From the NCBI GenBank assembly GCA_027625915.1, contig JANTQA010000023.1, forward strand, positions 5,332,001 through 5,396,000: 64,000 nt of DNA, given 5' to 3'. The notes beneath the pieces were generated by a model. The model was not told where the DNA came from. It saw nothing but the letters and a program-made list of their open reading frames with translations, and ran no database searches. The position numbers and the translations under genes were made by a program. The stretch comes from Anaeramoeba flamelloides. Lineage: Eukaryota; Metamonada; Anaeramoebidae. Below, one piece after another: positions 1 through 11,730 of the stretch; within the stretch, counting starts at the first letter, position 1, and the number at the start of each line of letters is the position of its first letter.

Positions 1-2
1 TT

Positions 3-176
3 TTTCCATGCTTAAGTAAATATGTCTTGGATTTGTTATCAATTCAACCAACCTCAACTGAAGTGGAAAGGTTTTTTTCGATTGTGAAAAATATACAATC
101 AACAAAAAGAACTTTAATGAAATTAGAAACAATTCAAACTGAGGCATTTTTTCGTTTTAATTATCGAAAAAAATAA
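3..176 (+). pseudogene. hAT transposase C-terminal (dimerisation) fragment
   Basis: The reading frame is open from the window edge to a TAA stop at 174-176 and has no start inside the window. It encodes about 57 residues, including LSIQPTSTEVERFFSIVKN followed by a basic stretch and a final aromatic FRFNYRKK. This is the pattern of the hAT-family dimerisation domain: a small-residue/S-x-x-x-E-R-x-F-S block, then 'ITKKR.RL...' and a closing hydrophobic-aromatic segment. hAT enzymes are cut-and-paste DNA transposases. The 5' part lies outside the window, so I cannot say whether the gene is intact. The motif is seen directly; the family call rests on recognising it. Confidence 0.75.
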
Positions 177-565
177 AATACTTTAAATACAATTTTTTTT
201 TATTTTTGATTCTTGATCTTTTTATAGTTCTATCTATGTTCTTCTCTCATATTTTTTTTCAAAAAAAATAAGAAAATAAAGAAACTTTATCTATTTTTTA
301 TCTATTTTTTTTTTACTCAAGTTGTGAAAAAAATTTCTCTATTTAAATTTTTTAGAGGAATTTTTTCTCATAATGTGAAAAATTCCATGATTTCTCTAAA
401 TGTCCAAGTCTGACAATGTCTTGAATTTTTGGTTTTGGTTTTTCTTTGATTTTTTCAACACTTTTTTTAAAAACACTTATTTCTTTTACCCCATTTGTCT
501 ACCCACGAAACATCTTGAATTTCATCATTGATGACATAAGCTTTGAAAATATTATTTTTTCTTTT
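177..565. other. A/T-rich stretch after the hAT end; no gene seen
   Basis: I see no convincing coding sequence. The 3' terminal repeat of the hAT element would be expected somewhere here, but without its left end I cannot identify it. The segment just before 566 read on the minus strand may be the downstream remnant of the helix-turn-helix transposase that is split by the palindrome at 571-963. Confidence 0.4.
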
Positions 566-570
566 AATAA

Positions 571-963
571 CACTGTGCCGAAAAAAATTTCAAGAAAAGT
601 CTTAAAAAACAGAGTTTTTTTCGAATTTAGAAAAAAGTAGAAGGAATCTGAAAACAGAAGCGTGGTAATTTTTTTATTATCAAACTAGATTTTCAAATTA
701 CAAGAAATTAATATTATAGATCAATTATAGATGAATAGCACGTATACAAAAAATTAAAATCTTGTATGTCAAACATTTCATTTTTTACAATACTTTCCCC
801 CGTTTACCGTTGATCTATAATTGTATTTTCTTATAATCTGAAACTAAAATACTATAATAAAAAAATTCCCATTCTTTTGTTTTCAAATTCCTTCTACTTT
901 TTTCTAAATTCGAAAAAAACTCTGTTTTTTAAGACTTTTCTTGAAATTTTTTTCCGACCAGTG
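571..963. mobile_element. 393-bp fold-back/MITE-like palindrome with AATAA target duplication
   Basis: The arms at about 571-731 and 803-963 are reverse complements with scattered mismatches. Both ends read CACTG...GAAAAAAATTTCAAGAAAAG when taken inward. AATAA at 566-570 and AATAA at 964-968 flank the element directly, which fits a 5-bp target duplication. No internal ORF of its own is evident, so it looks like a non-autonomous DNA element. It interrupts a minus-strand transposase-like frame; the same 'KISRKVLKNRVFFEFRKK' peptide appears artificially at the end of reading frames entering from both sides. Confidence 0.8.
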
Positions 964-1355
964 AATAATATTATTAGCCTTCTCAAAAATTTACTTTCTT
1001 GTTGGTGTTTTAGATATCCGATTTTTTTTTTTTTCATCGTTTTCAAAGGTTTTTTATCTTCCTTTCTAGTCAGTTTTCTTTTTCTTCCAGAACGTATCTT
1101 TGTTACGTCAACATCTAACCGACTGATTCTATAAGAGAATGTTGATTTTGGAACTTTCAAAAAGGTGGAAATTTTTCGAATTAAATCCGACTCTGGAAAA
1201 ATTTCTTGACTAATTAACCAAATTTTGACTGCTTTGTCAATATCTTCCTTTTCCCTTCTTACTTCAGAATATAGTAAAAATTTTTTGAAAAAAGGGTCAA
1301 ACATAAAAATAAAACGATAAAAAATAAAATATTTTTTCAAAAAATAACTGTCCAA
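964..1355 (-). pseudogene. helix-turn-helix (Psq/pogo-like) transposase N-terminal fragment
   Basis: The frame starts at 1355, or more likely at the internal Met near 1304. It contains DLIRKISTFLKVPKSTFSYR, then a basic segment with GRKRKLT. This is the 'I.KA...F.VPKSTL..R....GR...LT' pattern of the Psq-type HTH found in pogo/Tc5-like transposases and in domesticated DNA-binding proteins. The genuine frame is cut at 963 by the 393-bp palindrome; beyond it (about 420-570, minus) only a short unaligned remnant is possible. No DDE catalytic core is visible, so this is a dead fragment. The HTH assignment is moderately secure; the subfamily is a guess. Confidence 0.55.
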
Positions 1356-2753
1356 CTAATTTTTCTGTGTCCAACATTTTTCTCTCAATAGTAAAACCTA
1401 AAATTTAAGTTTTCACAATTTACCAAATTTGAGATTTTAATTGTAAACAGTTAGTTAAATTTAATTTTTTGGAAATTTTGATGTTAATGTTTTTCAAATT
1501 CATATGAAATTGGATTTATGATTTTAACAATTGAAATTAATCCAGTATAGGTTTCTTATGTTTCATATAGCTTCATTGATCAGTGTAAACAGAAAATAAA
1601 ATAATGGAAAAATTTTTCGTTTTCTACTAAACTATCTTGCAATTAAAATTGATTTGATAATTTGTTTCAAGAATAACATTGTTTTTCATGGAAGGTAATA
1701 TTTTCAATTGATCACACAAAAGGTATTTTAGAGGGGTTTAAATTCTCAGAATTGAGGTTGGACTCTTAATTGAAATAAATTGATTTCTGATTTTAGGCCA
1801 ATACGTTTTTTCGTTAACAATCATTACAAAAAAGTGAATATGAAATTTTTTCCAAAAAGTATTTCACAAACTGTTGAACTTCTCTTTGAAGTAATCTGAG
1901 CAAAATTTTGGAAAATTTATTGAACCCAAGACTGATAAAATATGGTCTCTTTTTTATCTACTGTTATATTCATAAATTTTGAAAAATTAATTTTATCTCA
2001 TTGTTCAATCAGTTAAAAGGCTAAATCAAATCTCAACACTTTTGTTATCAAATGCTCTTATGAAGTTCTGTGGATTTTTAGAACCAATTTATCGAAATAA
2101 TATCTGGATACTTGAAAAAAAAAATATCTTTTATTGATTAGAAAATGGCAATATAAAAAAAAACAGACCTAAAATAAAAACTTAAACGAAGAAAAATAGT
2201 GACACTTTAATAAGAGATCCATTCAATAAATCTCAAAATATTTTGATTGAATTTCTTGATCAGAATTTGCTATAAAATATATTTTAATTTTCTGTAATTT
2301 CAAAACCCAAACAAAAAATTTACCACTGTTCGAAAAAATCTGGTCTGTGTTTGTGGATTATTTGAAAGATCTGAAAAAGAAATTTAAATAATTTTTGCGA
2401 AATCAAAAAAAAAAATTTTTGGAAAAGTAAATTTTGTTATTTCCAAATGATCAAATTACAATTCATTAAAAGAGTAATTTTTTGATTTCAAAAAAATAAT
2501 CATTACTCTTGAAAAATAATTAAAATTTGTACAAAGTTAATCACCTTTAACATCAAAAAAATAAGTGATCAACAGAAAACATTTCATTTTAGAAATTTCT
2601 GGTTTTTTAAAACATCAAAATTAAAAATTAAAATTAGTTTTTTTTCAAACAGATCAACAAAACATTTTCGCTCAAAAAAAAAAAATATTTTTTTCAAACA
2701 AACCCCTAAAAATAGAATTCAAAATTTTAACATATCCTCTATTTTCAGAAACA
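1356..2753. other. Intergenic, no gene recognised
   Basis: A/T-rich sequence with homopolymer runs and no supported ORF. The last 15 bases before the next gene contain TTTTCAG/AAAC, which could be a 5'-UTR splice acceptor. Confidence 0.5.
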
Positions 2754-4820
2754 ATGAAAATCCTCAAAAAAATAAAAAAATTCAATCCCAGGTTATTTCA
2801 TCACTTTTTTCGTGATTATTTTTTTGTAACACTTTTTTCAATTGTTTTCGTGGTTGTGTGGCCTCTTACTCTTCTTGAGTTTCCAGAAAAATATGGCCAA
2901 GATGACTTACGGCTTCCCAAAGGATATGAATCTGACAAATATGTTCTGGATGATACAACTGATCGTTTGTTAACCTTTGTTCAATTGAGTGATACACATT
3001 TAGGTCAGAAAGAACAAAATAAATACAATTTTGAAGATTACTTCTCAAAAGAACTTGAGTATATAAAACCAAAGTTCCATGTTTTGACAGGTGACATCAC
3101 GCATGGAGATAACGGGGTACAGCACAAGAGCGATTGGATATTGTATAAGGAAATATTGGAAAAATATAATGTGAGCAAGGATTTGTGGTTTGATGTTCAA
3201 GGAAACCATGATGTGTATGGTGTGTTAAACCAAGAAGATGACGATAACTACTTTTTTCAATATACAATTAATCGGGATAAGTTGATAGATCGGCCATGGG
3301 CATACAAATTTTCTTATAATACAACATTTGGCACATATGATTTTGTTGCTTTAAACTTTATACATCTCCCAAACCCTTCTAATCCATTTGGCTCCATGGG
3401 TACTGACAGTGTTGATTTGCTTGAGCAATTTGAAAAAATTGTCGACTCATGGTATGTCAATCACACTTTCATTATCTCACATTACCCCATAAGAACGAAT
3501 ATTTATTCCCACAAAACCTTGCAAACAAAGAAAAGTATGAGAGACATTTTACAACAAGAAAGGGTAATTGCTTTTTTAAGTGGGCACATACACTCTAATG
3601 AAAATTATCTTCAAAAATTAGATTCAAAAACAAGTATTTTACAAGCAAGTGCCAGATCAGTCAAGTGGAGAGAATACAGACTTGTTTCAATCGATAACGA
3701 TATTGTCAACTTTATTGAGACAGATCAAGATGATTGGCCAAAAGTTCTCCCAACAAACCCAAAAAATGCTCTTTTTATCTCCAAACACGAACCATTGGAG
3801 AGGATTCGAAAGAGTACACACATCAGAGTATTGATTTACGAGCACCCTTCGAACAGCTCAATCCGATCTGTACAAGTTGAAATCGATGGCAAAGCCATTG
3901 GATACATGACTAGACCAAGGAGTGATTCTACTTATCCGCTTTGGGTGATGCCCTGGAACGCTCATGATTATGAAAGTGAAGATTTACATGATATCAAATA
4001 TATAATAAAATTTACAGATGGATCAAAACAAAAAGAAAAACAACACAAATTCTCAGTGGTTGGCCAGCAACAATATCTAAAACTGAGTTTTAATAGGGAC
4101 TATAAATTTAGAACTCATTGGGACAGATCACCAAGAACAATGTTTTGGATTGGATTTGTGCTCCTTTTTTCTCGATTGTTCTTGTTTTCCAAAATCTTGC
4201 TCTCTTTTTGTTTCTCCAAAACTTTTGTTTCAAATTTTCAAAATGATTTATTCCAGGTTTTAGATGCTGATCAATATAATTTGTTCAAGGCAATCATTTT
4301 ACATTTCAAAATCACATTTTGGAGACATGTTCAACTTTCAAATCGATATTGGTGTTTTCTTTGCCTTCTAGCTGTCTCTTCAATTGCCTTGCCATCATTG
4401 ATCATTCAAGTTGCAGACAAGAGAGCTTGGTTGGCGATTTGGGTTTTTGGGTGTTGTGTTGAGGGAAGCTGTTACCAAAATGCAAAGACCTATCTTTTTG
4501 GTTTCTTCTTTATTTATTTGGTTTATTTACCATCCTTAGAATTAATTATTGACCTTGAAATAGCCAATAAAGAACAATCACCAAATTTTATGACAGATAG
4601 GTATATCATCTTTAGATCATTGGCACATTTTATTGTTTTTATAATTATAAATATCTTTCTAATTCACGAGTACACACGAAACTATGGCCCAATTGGGGGC
4701 CTAATATCTCTTGGTCATGGTTATGTTTCATTATTACTTTTGATAATATCTGGTTATTTATTGATTAAATGGATTAAAAAACTTACAAAAAAACCAACAC
4801 AAACCGAAATTACTCTTTAA
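2754..4820 (+). CDS. TMEM62-like metallophosphoesterase membrane protein
   Basis: Intact 688-aa intronless frame. Residues ~22-42 form one hydrophobic segment (signal anchor). A calcineurin-type phosphoesterase domain follows with all metal ligands visible: D80-T-H82 (QLSDTHLG), G113-D114 (LTGDITHGD), G150-N-H-D153 (QGNHDVYG), H243 (ISHYPIR) and G277-H278-I-H280 (SGHIHSN). Residues ~340-460 form a beta-rich region, and several hydrophobic helices lie between ~465 and 680. This layout and length match the eukaryotic TMEM62 family (human about 640 aa), predicted to act in an internal membrane with the catalytic domain on the lumenal or outer side. Its substrate is not established. The start is the first Met, in a Lys-rich context just before the membrane segment. 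A possible AATAAA lies at 4851. No frameshift is seen. Confidence 0.9.
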   Translation: MKILKKIKKFNPRLFHHFFRDYFFVTLFSIVFVVVWPLTLLEFPEKYGQDDLRLPKGYESDKYVLDDTTDRLLTFVQLSDTHLGQKEQNKYNFEDYFSKELEYIKPKFHVLTGDITHGDNGVQHKSDWILYKEILEKYNVSKDLWFDVQGNHDVYGVLNQEDDDNYFFQYTINRDKLIDRPWAYKFSYNTTFGTYDFVALNFIHLPNPSNPFGSMGTDSVDLLEQFEKIVDSWYVNHTFIISHYPIRTNIYSHKTLQTKKSMRDILQQERVIAFLSGHIHSNENYLQKLDSKTSILQASARSVKWREYRLVSIDNDIVNFIETDQDDWPKVLPTNPKNALFISKHEPLERIRKSTHIRVLIYEHPSNSSIRSVQVEIDGKAIGYMTRPRSDSTYPLWVMPWNAHDYESEDLHDIKYIIKFTDGSKQKEKQHKFSVVGQQQYLKLSFNRDYKFRTHWDRSPRTMFWIGFVLLFSRLFLFSKILLSFCFSKTFVSNFQNDLFQVLDADQYNLFKAIILHFKITFWRHVQLSNRYWCFLCLLAVSSIALPSLIIQVADKRAWLAIWVFGCCVEGSCYQNAKTYLFGFFFIYLVYLPSLELIIDLEIANKEQSPNFMTDRYIIFRSLAHFIVFIIINIFLIHEYTRNYGPIGGLISLGHGYVSLLLLIISGYLLIKWIKKLTKKPTQTEITL

Positions 4821-7098
4821 CAATTTCTCTTCACTTTATTTTAATTGAGGAATAAACTTGAAAATATTTCAATATTTGTTTGTTTGTTTTTTTTTTTTCA
4901 TGTGATTTAATTACTGATTTGCATTATCTTTTTTTGTGTTGAAATTAATGATTATTTTTAAAACTGTTGAAATTTTTGTAGATGAATTTTTACACAAAGA
5001 TATTGGATTGAAATATGTTTTTTTTTTGCCAAAATATTCATATTACACTAATTTAAGTAATTTTATTGTATTCTCTCACAACATTTCTTATTTTTTGATA
5101 TAAGCCAAATTATAAAATTTCGAAAAACAATAACTTTGAATAAATGGAAATTTTAATTTATTTTTTTATTTATTAAATCTTAACATTTTTTACCTCTTCT
5201 TTGTTAAATTTGAATAAAAAAACAGTAAAAAAATAACAAAAAAAAATGTTTTTTAATTATTTATTTTTGGAAAGACTAAAACAAAGATCACTTAAAAAAG
5301 AAATCTGAACTAATTTCGAAGTGCTATTCTTAAAAATGAAAAAAATTCTAAAATTTATCTTCTCGATTACTTTAATCATGTGATTCTTTTACAATAATAA
5401 TTATTATTATTTACAATTGAAATGAATCTATACAATTATTATTATTATTTTTTTTTTTTTTTTCAAAAATGTACTAAGATATAAAATTATATGTAAATAT
5501 AACTAAATAAAAAATTAAAAACTATTGTAAAACTTTTTTATAACTTCCTATATTTTTTTTATTTGAAATAATTATCGTATTATCATTGTATTTTAGCCTA
5601 TAAGAACAAAAAAATGAAATTTGTGAGTTTTGATAACAGAGATATTATAATTTCCTATTTTTTGTAAAAAAAAAAATAAAGTGATTTTAATAATAATATA
5701 TAACAACAAAAATACCTAATGTTGTACTTGGTTCCCTTTTTTACAATTTTATAGTACCAAATTATCAGGTAAAATTCTTGGGAAAATATCTGTAAAACAA
5801 GAAATTTTTATATTTTTTAAAAAAAAATAGTTAACAAAAAAGGATATGGGAAAGTAGAATAATAGCAAATTTTATTATTTTTTTTTTTTTGTTCTCATAT
5901 TTTATTCTCTAGTGAATCATTTTAGAAAAAAAAAATATTCCAAGATATGTGATAATGATGATGGGGAGAATAATAAAAAATTATTTTCGCCATTACAGTT
6001 TATTTAATGAAATAACATCCAATAGTATTTTTCTTTTTCTATTCTGAAATTTCATTGTTCAAATATTTGTGATTTTTTTCTAACTTGTCACAATAATTCG
6101 TAAAGTTAAGTTGTTTAAAGGAATCTAGGATAATCTTGAGGAGTTAGAAGAACAATGATCAATATCATTATAGTACTAGAATGTAATCATATTTTGAGTC
6201 TATAAGTCTGTAGTAAAAATATTCATCATAATTGATTTCTATTTAACAAATGGAAAAATATGATTTGCTATTTATTTGTAGAATCTTGACACTACATTCC
6301 CAAAAAAAAAAAAATAAAAAATAAATATTAATATGTGATTTTTAACCAGGGTTTTCAAGAACTAACTCTTCAAAGGTTTTTTTTTCTCCCAGCTGATTGA
6401 GTTAAAAACTAATATTAAATGTTAAATATGTAATATTAAATACATAATTTTATTTAAAATTTTCATAATGAAAAAAACAAAGTTATCTAACTTTTCCAAG
6501 TGTGTATTTACTCTTTGATTTTATATTAATTAATAAATATCCGAAACCATAAAATAAAAAAAAAACTTCTTATAGCAAGTATTCTTAATATTGACAGGTT
6601 TTATATGTTACTCTATAATTTATTTTCATGTTGAAATGTGAAAAAAAAATCTTTTTTGTTATTCTATAATTTATATTTTACCTCCACTCCCCCCCGGCTT
6701 TTTTTTTTTTGAAATTCTTTAAATTCATTTTTTTTTTACTTATTTTCACAATAAAGAAAAAAGAGATGTTCATTTTTTTTTTTTTTTTTTGATAATATTA
6801 CTGATCGTTAATCAAAAAAATAAAACACATTTTGGATGTAGATCTTATTTTCCAATGATAAATTGGGATTACTCAATTTCCTGGCTTTATCATAACAATG
6901 AAGGTATTATTATTTAACTTTTATTCATCGAACATTTTGATTCAATATTCACAGTATTTATTTAAGCTATTTGGAATTGAGATAGAGTACTAACATATTT
7001 GATGTTAAGAAAATATAAAAGAATCAATTAATTCGATTTTGTTGTTAAAAGTTAGAAAAAACTTTTAATCTTTGAAAGAGAGATTTTTAATAGTGTTA
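4821..7098. other. Intergenic, no gene recognised
   Basis: About 2.3 kb of A/T-rich sequence with many homopolymer runs. A short C-rich patch (CCTCCACTCCCCCCCGG, near 6680) stands out. No ORF, RNA gene or clear terminal repeat was supported. Confidence 0.5.
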
Positions 7099-7258
7099 AT
7101 ATCACTTTTAAGGAACAAACTTTAAAAAAAAAGATGGTACAAAATTTCAGATTCTAGTAAAATAATTTGTGTAAAATAATTCCACATTCATGTGCCTTAA
7201 TTTGTGATTGTTTTATGCCTTAATTTAAGTTGACATTTTTTGTCTCAAAAGTGAAAAT
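7099..7258. mobile_element. decayed copy of the TTAAGGCACAAA palindromic MITE
   Basis: It carries weak but ordered matches to the intact copy at 50401-50597: CACTTTTAAGG-ACAAACTTT on the left, a central 'AGATTCTAGTAAAATAATTTGT', and TGCCTTAATTT and CTCAAAAGTGAAA on the right. Terminal bases and the target site can no longer be read. Confidence 0.5.
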
Positions 7259-7659
7259 GGGTGTAGGTTAAATTTGTAGTTTCCAATTACAGAAATATTT
7301 AAAAAATCATTGGAAGTGTTTTAATTTTGATTTCTTTTTCTAAATAAACGTTGAATGAGAAATCTATGAAAATTGCATGTAAAAAAAAAATGAATAAATA
7401 CAATAAATGACAAAAAAAGAAGAAGAAAAAGACAATTGAGAATAAATAATAAATGAAAAAAAGTTGGAAATTGTTTGTATGTGTTTAAGGTAGTTGAAAA
7501 TTTGAGGGATTGGTAGTTTTTGTTTGTAAAAAAATATTTATAAAATAGATCTTCTGCCCTTATAACTTGTTGAGTAAAATGGGTAACAGTGAGTTCTCTA
7601 GTAATGTGATAAAATTCATTTATATTGATTTTCCTCCAGCATTATTCTAAACTATATTC

Positions 7660-8160
7660 CAAAAGTTTGGACACAGTTTACACAGTTTAAAGAATAACAA
7701 TAATACACTTTAAATTCAATTTGGAAAGAATTTTGATTTTACAACTATTTTCATTTTTTGTCTTTTTCGTTTTGTTTTCAATTCCTTTTTTATAGTTACG
7801 TAATCGGTTTGGTTAGATAATGGAAATTTTTTTTGATGGGTGATAGAAGGTTAGTGTTGATTTTGTTGAAATAGAAAAAATCAGATACAATTGGTTGATG
7901 ATATCTTATCATTTGATCGATCATTAATTGTTGGTGAAATTTCAACAAATTTACCAATACATTTTTTGTTCCACTCGTTTCATTATTTTAACACAGATAT
8001 TTTTATTTTTGAGTTTTATATTTTATATATTTTATTTGGATTAAAATGATTTAGTTATTAAAACTGTAATATTATGTATCTTAAATGTGGTTTTAATATT
8101 TAGTTTGGAAAAATACAATAAATTGAGTTTTATTTGGCGTTTTATTGAATTTGGGTTGAT
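7660..8160 (+). repeat. family A repeat, copy 1 (GATCGATCA core)
   Basis: Shares an ordered series of blocks with 8838-9165, 21597-22145, 48610-49170 and 51940-52440: an 'ACAGTTTAAAGAATAAC' start, TTTTTGTCTTTTT(C/T)GTTTTG, AATAGAAGGTTAG, ATCTTATCATTTGATCGATC, then 'AATACAATAAATTG'. The core around GATCGATCAAATG is the best conserved part. Copy 2, inverted, lies 0.7 kb downstream, so the two could be long inverted ends of one ~1.5-kb element. Confidence 0.7.
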
Positions 8161-8837
8161 TTTCCAAAAATATTTAAAAATGATTAATTTTTAACTATAT
8201 TTTTGATTTCTAGTTTTTTTCTGTGTTTGGGGGGTTTGACTTTTTTTTCATTGGATTAACATGAGTTTAAAGGGATTTTTTTCTTGTTTTCATCATTTTC
8301 AAAGTTTTCTAATTTTATTTTTTAGATTTTTTCAATTTTAACATGGTTAGTTAGTTGATACAAGTTTCTGTTTTTTTTTTTTTTTTTTTTTTATGAAATT
8401 GGTATTCTTTCTTTGAATAATATGTACTTGGTCTTTATTTGAAGATTAATCAATTTTTTTTTTAATTATTTTGTTAATTATGATATTTGTTTTAGTTTGG
8501 TTTGTATTAATGTAATATTGTAAATTAAAAACAATTTCCAACTTGAGTAAAAATTATCGTTTTAATAAATTAGATTATAGTTGCATTTAATATTTTTTAT
8601 TTGTGAAAAAAATAGTTAAAGGCTTTCAAAATAACTTTAAAGTAACCCCATTAAAAAAATTCGGATACGGCCCAAAATCAAACCTAGGTAAAAAACTCAA
8701 TTTATTCTATTTTTACAAATTAAATATAGAATTGCATTTAAGATGCATAGTATTAATGTTTTTATTGGTAATAATTATCATCCAAATAAAAGAAAAAATA
8801 TTAAACAAAAAGATAAATAATTGTTCTTTTCAAAATA
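8161..8837. other. Segment between inverted family A copies
   Basis: Contains a doubtful 81-codon frame at 8603-8848 (+), rich in Lys, Asn and Ile, with one hydrophobic stretch. I recognise no domain and the codon content looks like random A/T-rich DNA. It may be the decayed interior of an element bounded by the two family A arms. Confidence 0.35.
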
Positions 8838-9165
8838 ATGAAATGTAGGTAAAAAATTTATTCGTAAATTTGTTTAAATTTCACGAACAATTGTTGATCG
8901 ATCAAATGATAAGATATCATCAACCAATTGTATCTGATTTTTTCTATTTCAACAAACTCACACTTACCTTCAATCAGAGTTTGAAAAAAAAAATAGATCT
9001 AGCCAAACAGAGTACCTAACTGGAAAAAAGGGGAATGGAAATAAAAAAAAAAAGCAAAAAATGAAAATAGTTTGTAAAATCATAATAATTTTTAAATTGA
9101 ATGTAAATTCTGGTATTGTTATTCTTTTAACTGTTTAAACTATATCCAATGTCTTGGTATTTATT
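8838..9165 (-). repeat. family A repeat, copy 2 (inverted)
   Basis: Reverse complement of copy 1. CGATCAAATGATAAGATATC and the adjacent CAACCAATTGTATCTGATTT match 7870-7930 inverted, and the end near 9130-9150 matches the 7670-7700 start inverted. Divergence is moderate and there are indels. Confidence 0.7.
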
Positions 9166-11730
9166 ATATTTTTTTTAGTAGTTTTTGATTGTTAAATGAT
9201 TTTAATTGTCATCTTACATAGTTAAAAATAATCTAGCTAAAAAATCTAAAATTTTCAGATTCTATAATGATTTCTCAAAAAAATGGATAAATACTAATGA
9301 TTTATCTAATTTTTTTTTTTTATTAAAAGAAAAATAAAAAATAGTTCTATTGTTTTAAAGTGAAATTCACATTTGAAAAAAAAAAAACTTTGAAAAGGGT
9401 CTTAATTTTTCAGTTAGTAATTTTTGAGATGAGAATAATTGTTTTAATTCTAACTTGGAAATAATACATAAATAAATTAAAATCTAAATTATATATATAT
9501 ATATCAAAAAAAAAAAAAAAACTACCTATGATTAACCAAAGGTGGGGGTTACTTATAAGTACATTATTAAAAAAGAAAAGTATCAGGTACAAAAACAAAA
9601 GTAAACAATCTCCAGTTAAAATATACTATTTCGAGACCTTTGGGTGGGGGTTGTTTAATAATAATTAAAACAGGGAAATATTACTAATTTCAAAACTAAC
9701 CCACAAAAACTAAAAAAAAAAAAAAAAACAGATTTAAACTTACAAGGTTAGAGGGTGTTATATAAATATTGTTGATATTTGTATATATTCCAATATATAA
9801 GAATATTTTCCAGATTCTAAACTTCAAGAAAAAATATGAAAAAAAAAAGGAAGGGGTGTCTTATTTAGATCCTAAAAAAGTTTTATTTGTTATTTTCCAA
9901 AATTTTTAAAGGTGTGCGAACATTTCTAAAATAATTATTTATATGGGTTTATTTCGTGAATTCGTAATTCCATATATTTTTTATTTAAAACCAGAAAAAA
10001 TCTATCTAATTCTTTTCATTAATAATTAATATTAATTATTGAAAATGTGAAATCATGGGTTTATTTTTATGTTCAAAGATATTACTTTGATAAAAAATAT
10101 TTCAATAAAGTTGTTAAAAATTAATATTACAATTCAAATCTCAAAAAATAAAATTAATAAAAAATCAGATAATTATTGTATTCATTAAAATTTGTTAGAA
10201 ATTTACCAAAAGTTCACCATGAAATATAGATCTAATGAGTAAAAAACAATTACCTTTAAAGTTTGAAAAGGGTTATTCTATCATTACTATCAAAAGGGAA
10301 AAAATCCATAAAATATTACAGAATTTGAAATTTTTGTAGGAAGTTATATAGTCATATTCACAAGAGTCATAATAACAATTTAAATTGTTTTTAAAATAAA
10401 AAATTGATTTTGAATTTTGAGGATAAAAATACATAATTCCTAAATATCTACAAGAAAATTTTATGTTGAAAAAAGTAAATTTCCTATAAAAATAAAAATA
10501 CAGATACTGAGCAAAAAAAAATAGATTGGTTTCAAATTTAATGATTAAAGATATTATTCTTAACACAACACCATTGTTTTATAATCAGTTGAACAAATCA
10601 TTTTTTTCGTTAAACAAAAGAATTATCATAACAAAGTAGATACAATTATATTATTAATACACATGGACATTGAGAATAATTTGAGGAAATAATAATGGAA
10701 AAAGGGGAATAAAAAGAGTGAAAACTTGTTATATTGTGAGAAAGAAAATCAATTTGATTATTGTCTTTTTGATAAACAAAATTGAAAAAAAAATGATCTC
10801 ATTGAACAATATTCTTTTTTGAGTTTGTTGAGTTGAGAAGAATTGTTAAAACTTGTAGATAAAAAATTAACAAGGTTAAGTTGATAATATCTCGAATAAA
10901 ATATTTTAAAATTTTGTCCTGTGTTGTTCTTTATTTTCCTAAATATTTTAGATCATTGTTTATTGTTTTTGTTATTCTTAAAATTAAAATTTATTGATTT
11001 TCGTAAAAATTGTGAACATTTAAATAATTTTTGTTGGTTAGCATGTAGGAAATCAAATTACTCAGAACCTCAATTAATATATTCCTTCAAAATATAAACT
11101 GAATAATATCTTATACAAGTTCTTCAAATGAGGATATTGTTCGTGTTCTTTAATATCTTTAGTAGAAGTTGTGTTTCACGAGTTTCTTAATTATTCACTA
11201 AGTTTCAAACACAGATTGATAATTGTTGATAAACCCAAATCAATTTTAGATTTTTAATGTTTCAAATTCGTTCTGTCTTTGTGACTTTTCTTCAGTATAG
11301 CGTTTGATGACTTATTTTGAGTTTTAGAATAATAAATTTGAAATCAGAAAGGATTTTAATTCTTAATAAAACCAATGAATCAATATTAATTGAAACAATA
11401 ATAATAAAAATAAACCTATATTAGAGCAAAATCTCTTATCAAATATAAAACCAAAAACCTTCAATAAATCATAAAAAATCAAAAATATAATTTTTCATTT
11501 TTTTTATTTTCTCTTCAAATCTAAATTGTAAAATAATTACCTTTATTTTTTAAATATTCATAAAACAACAACCTTTCTTTTTTTCTTTCTGGGTATTTGT
11601 TTTATTTTTTTTTAGAAGCAAACCTTTTTCTCAAATCTAAAAAAAAAAAACTTTTTACTTTTTTATCTTTTTTTTTCTTTTTAAAAAAAAATCATTAAAA
11701 AAACAATAACAAAAAATTTCAAAGAACAAA
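9166..11730. other. Intergenic, no gene recognised
   Basis: About 2.5 kb without supported coding sequence; the minus-strand frames near 9.4-9.6 and 10.3-10.6 kb are hydrophobic chance ORFs. There is a short AT dinucleotide run near 9490. The 160 bases before RPSA are unusually rich in poly-T/poly-A runs, as is common upstream of genes in A/T-rich protists. Confidence 0.5.

Noticed and set aside
8603-8848. 81-codon plus-strand frame between inverted repeats
   Set aside because: Composition equals random A/T-rich DNA (Lys, Asn, Ile); no domain; ends inside the family A repeat.
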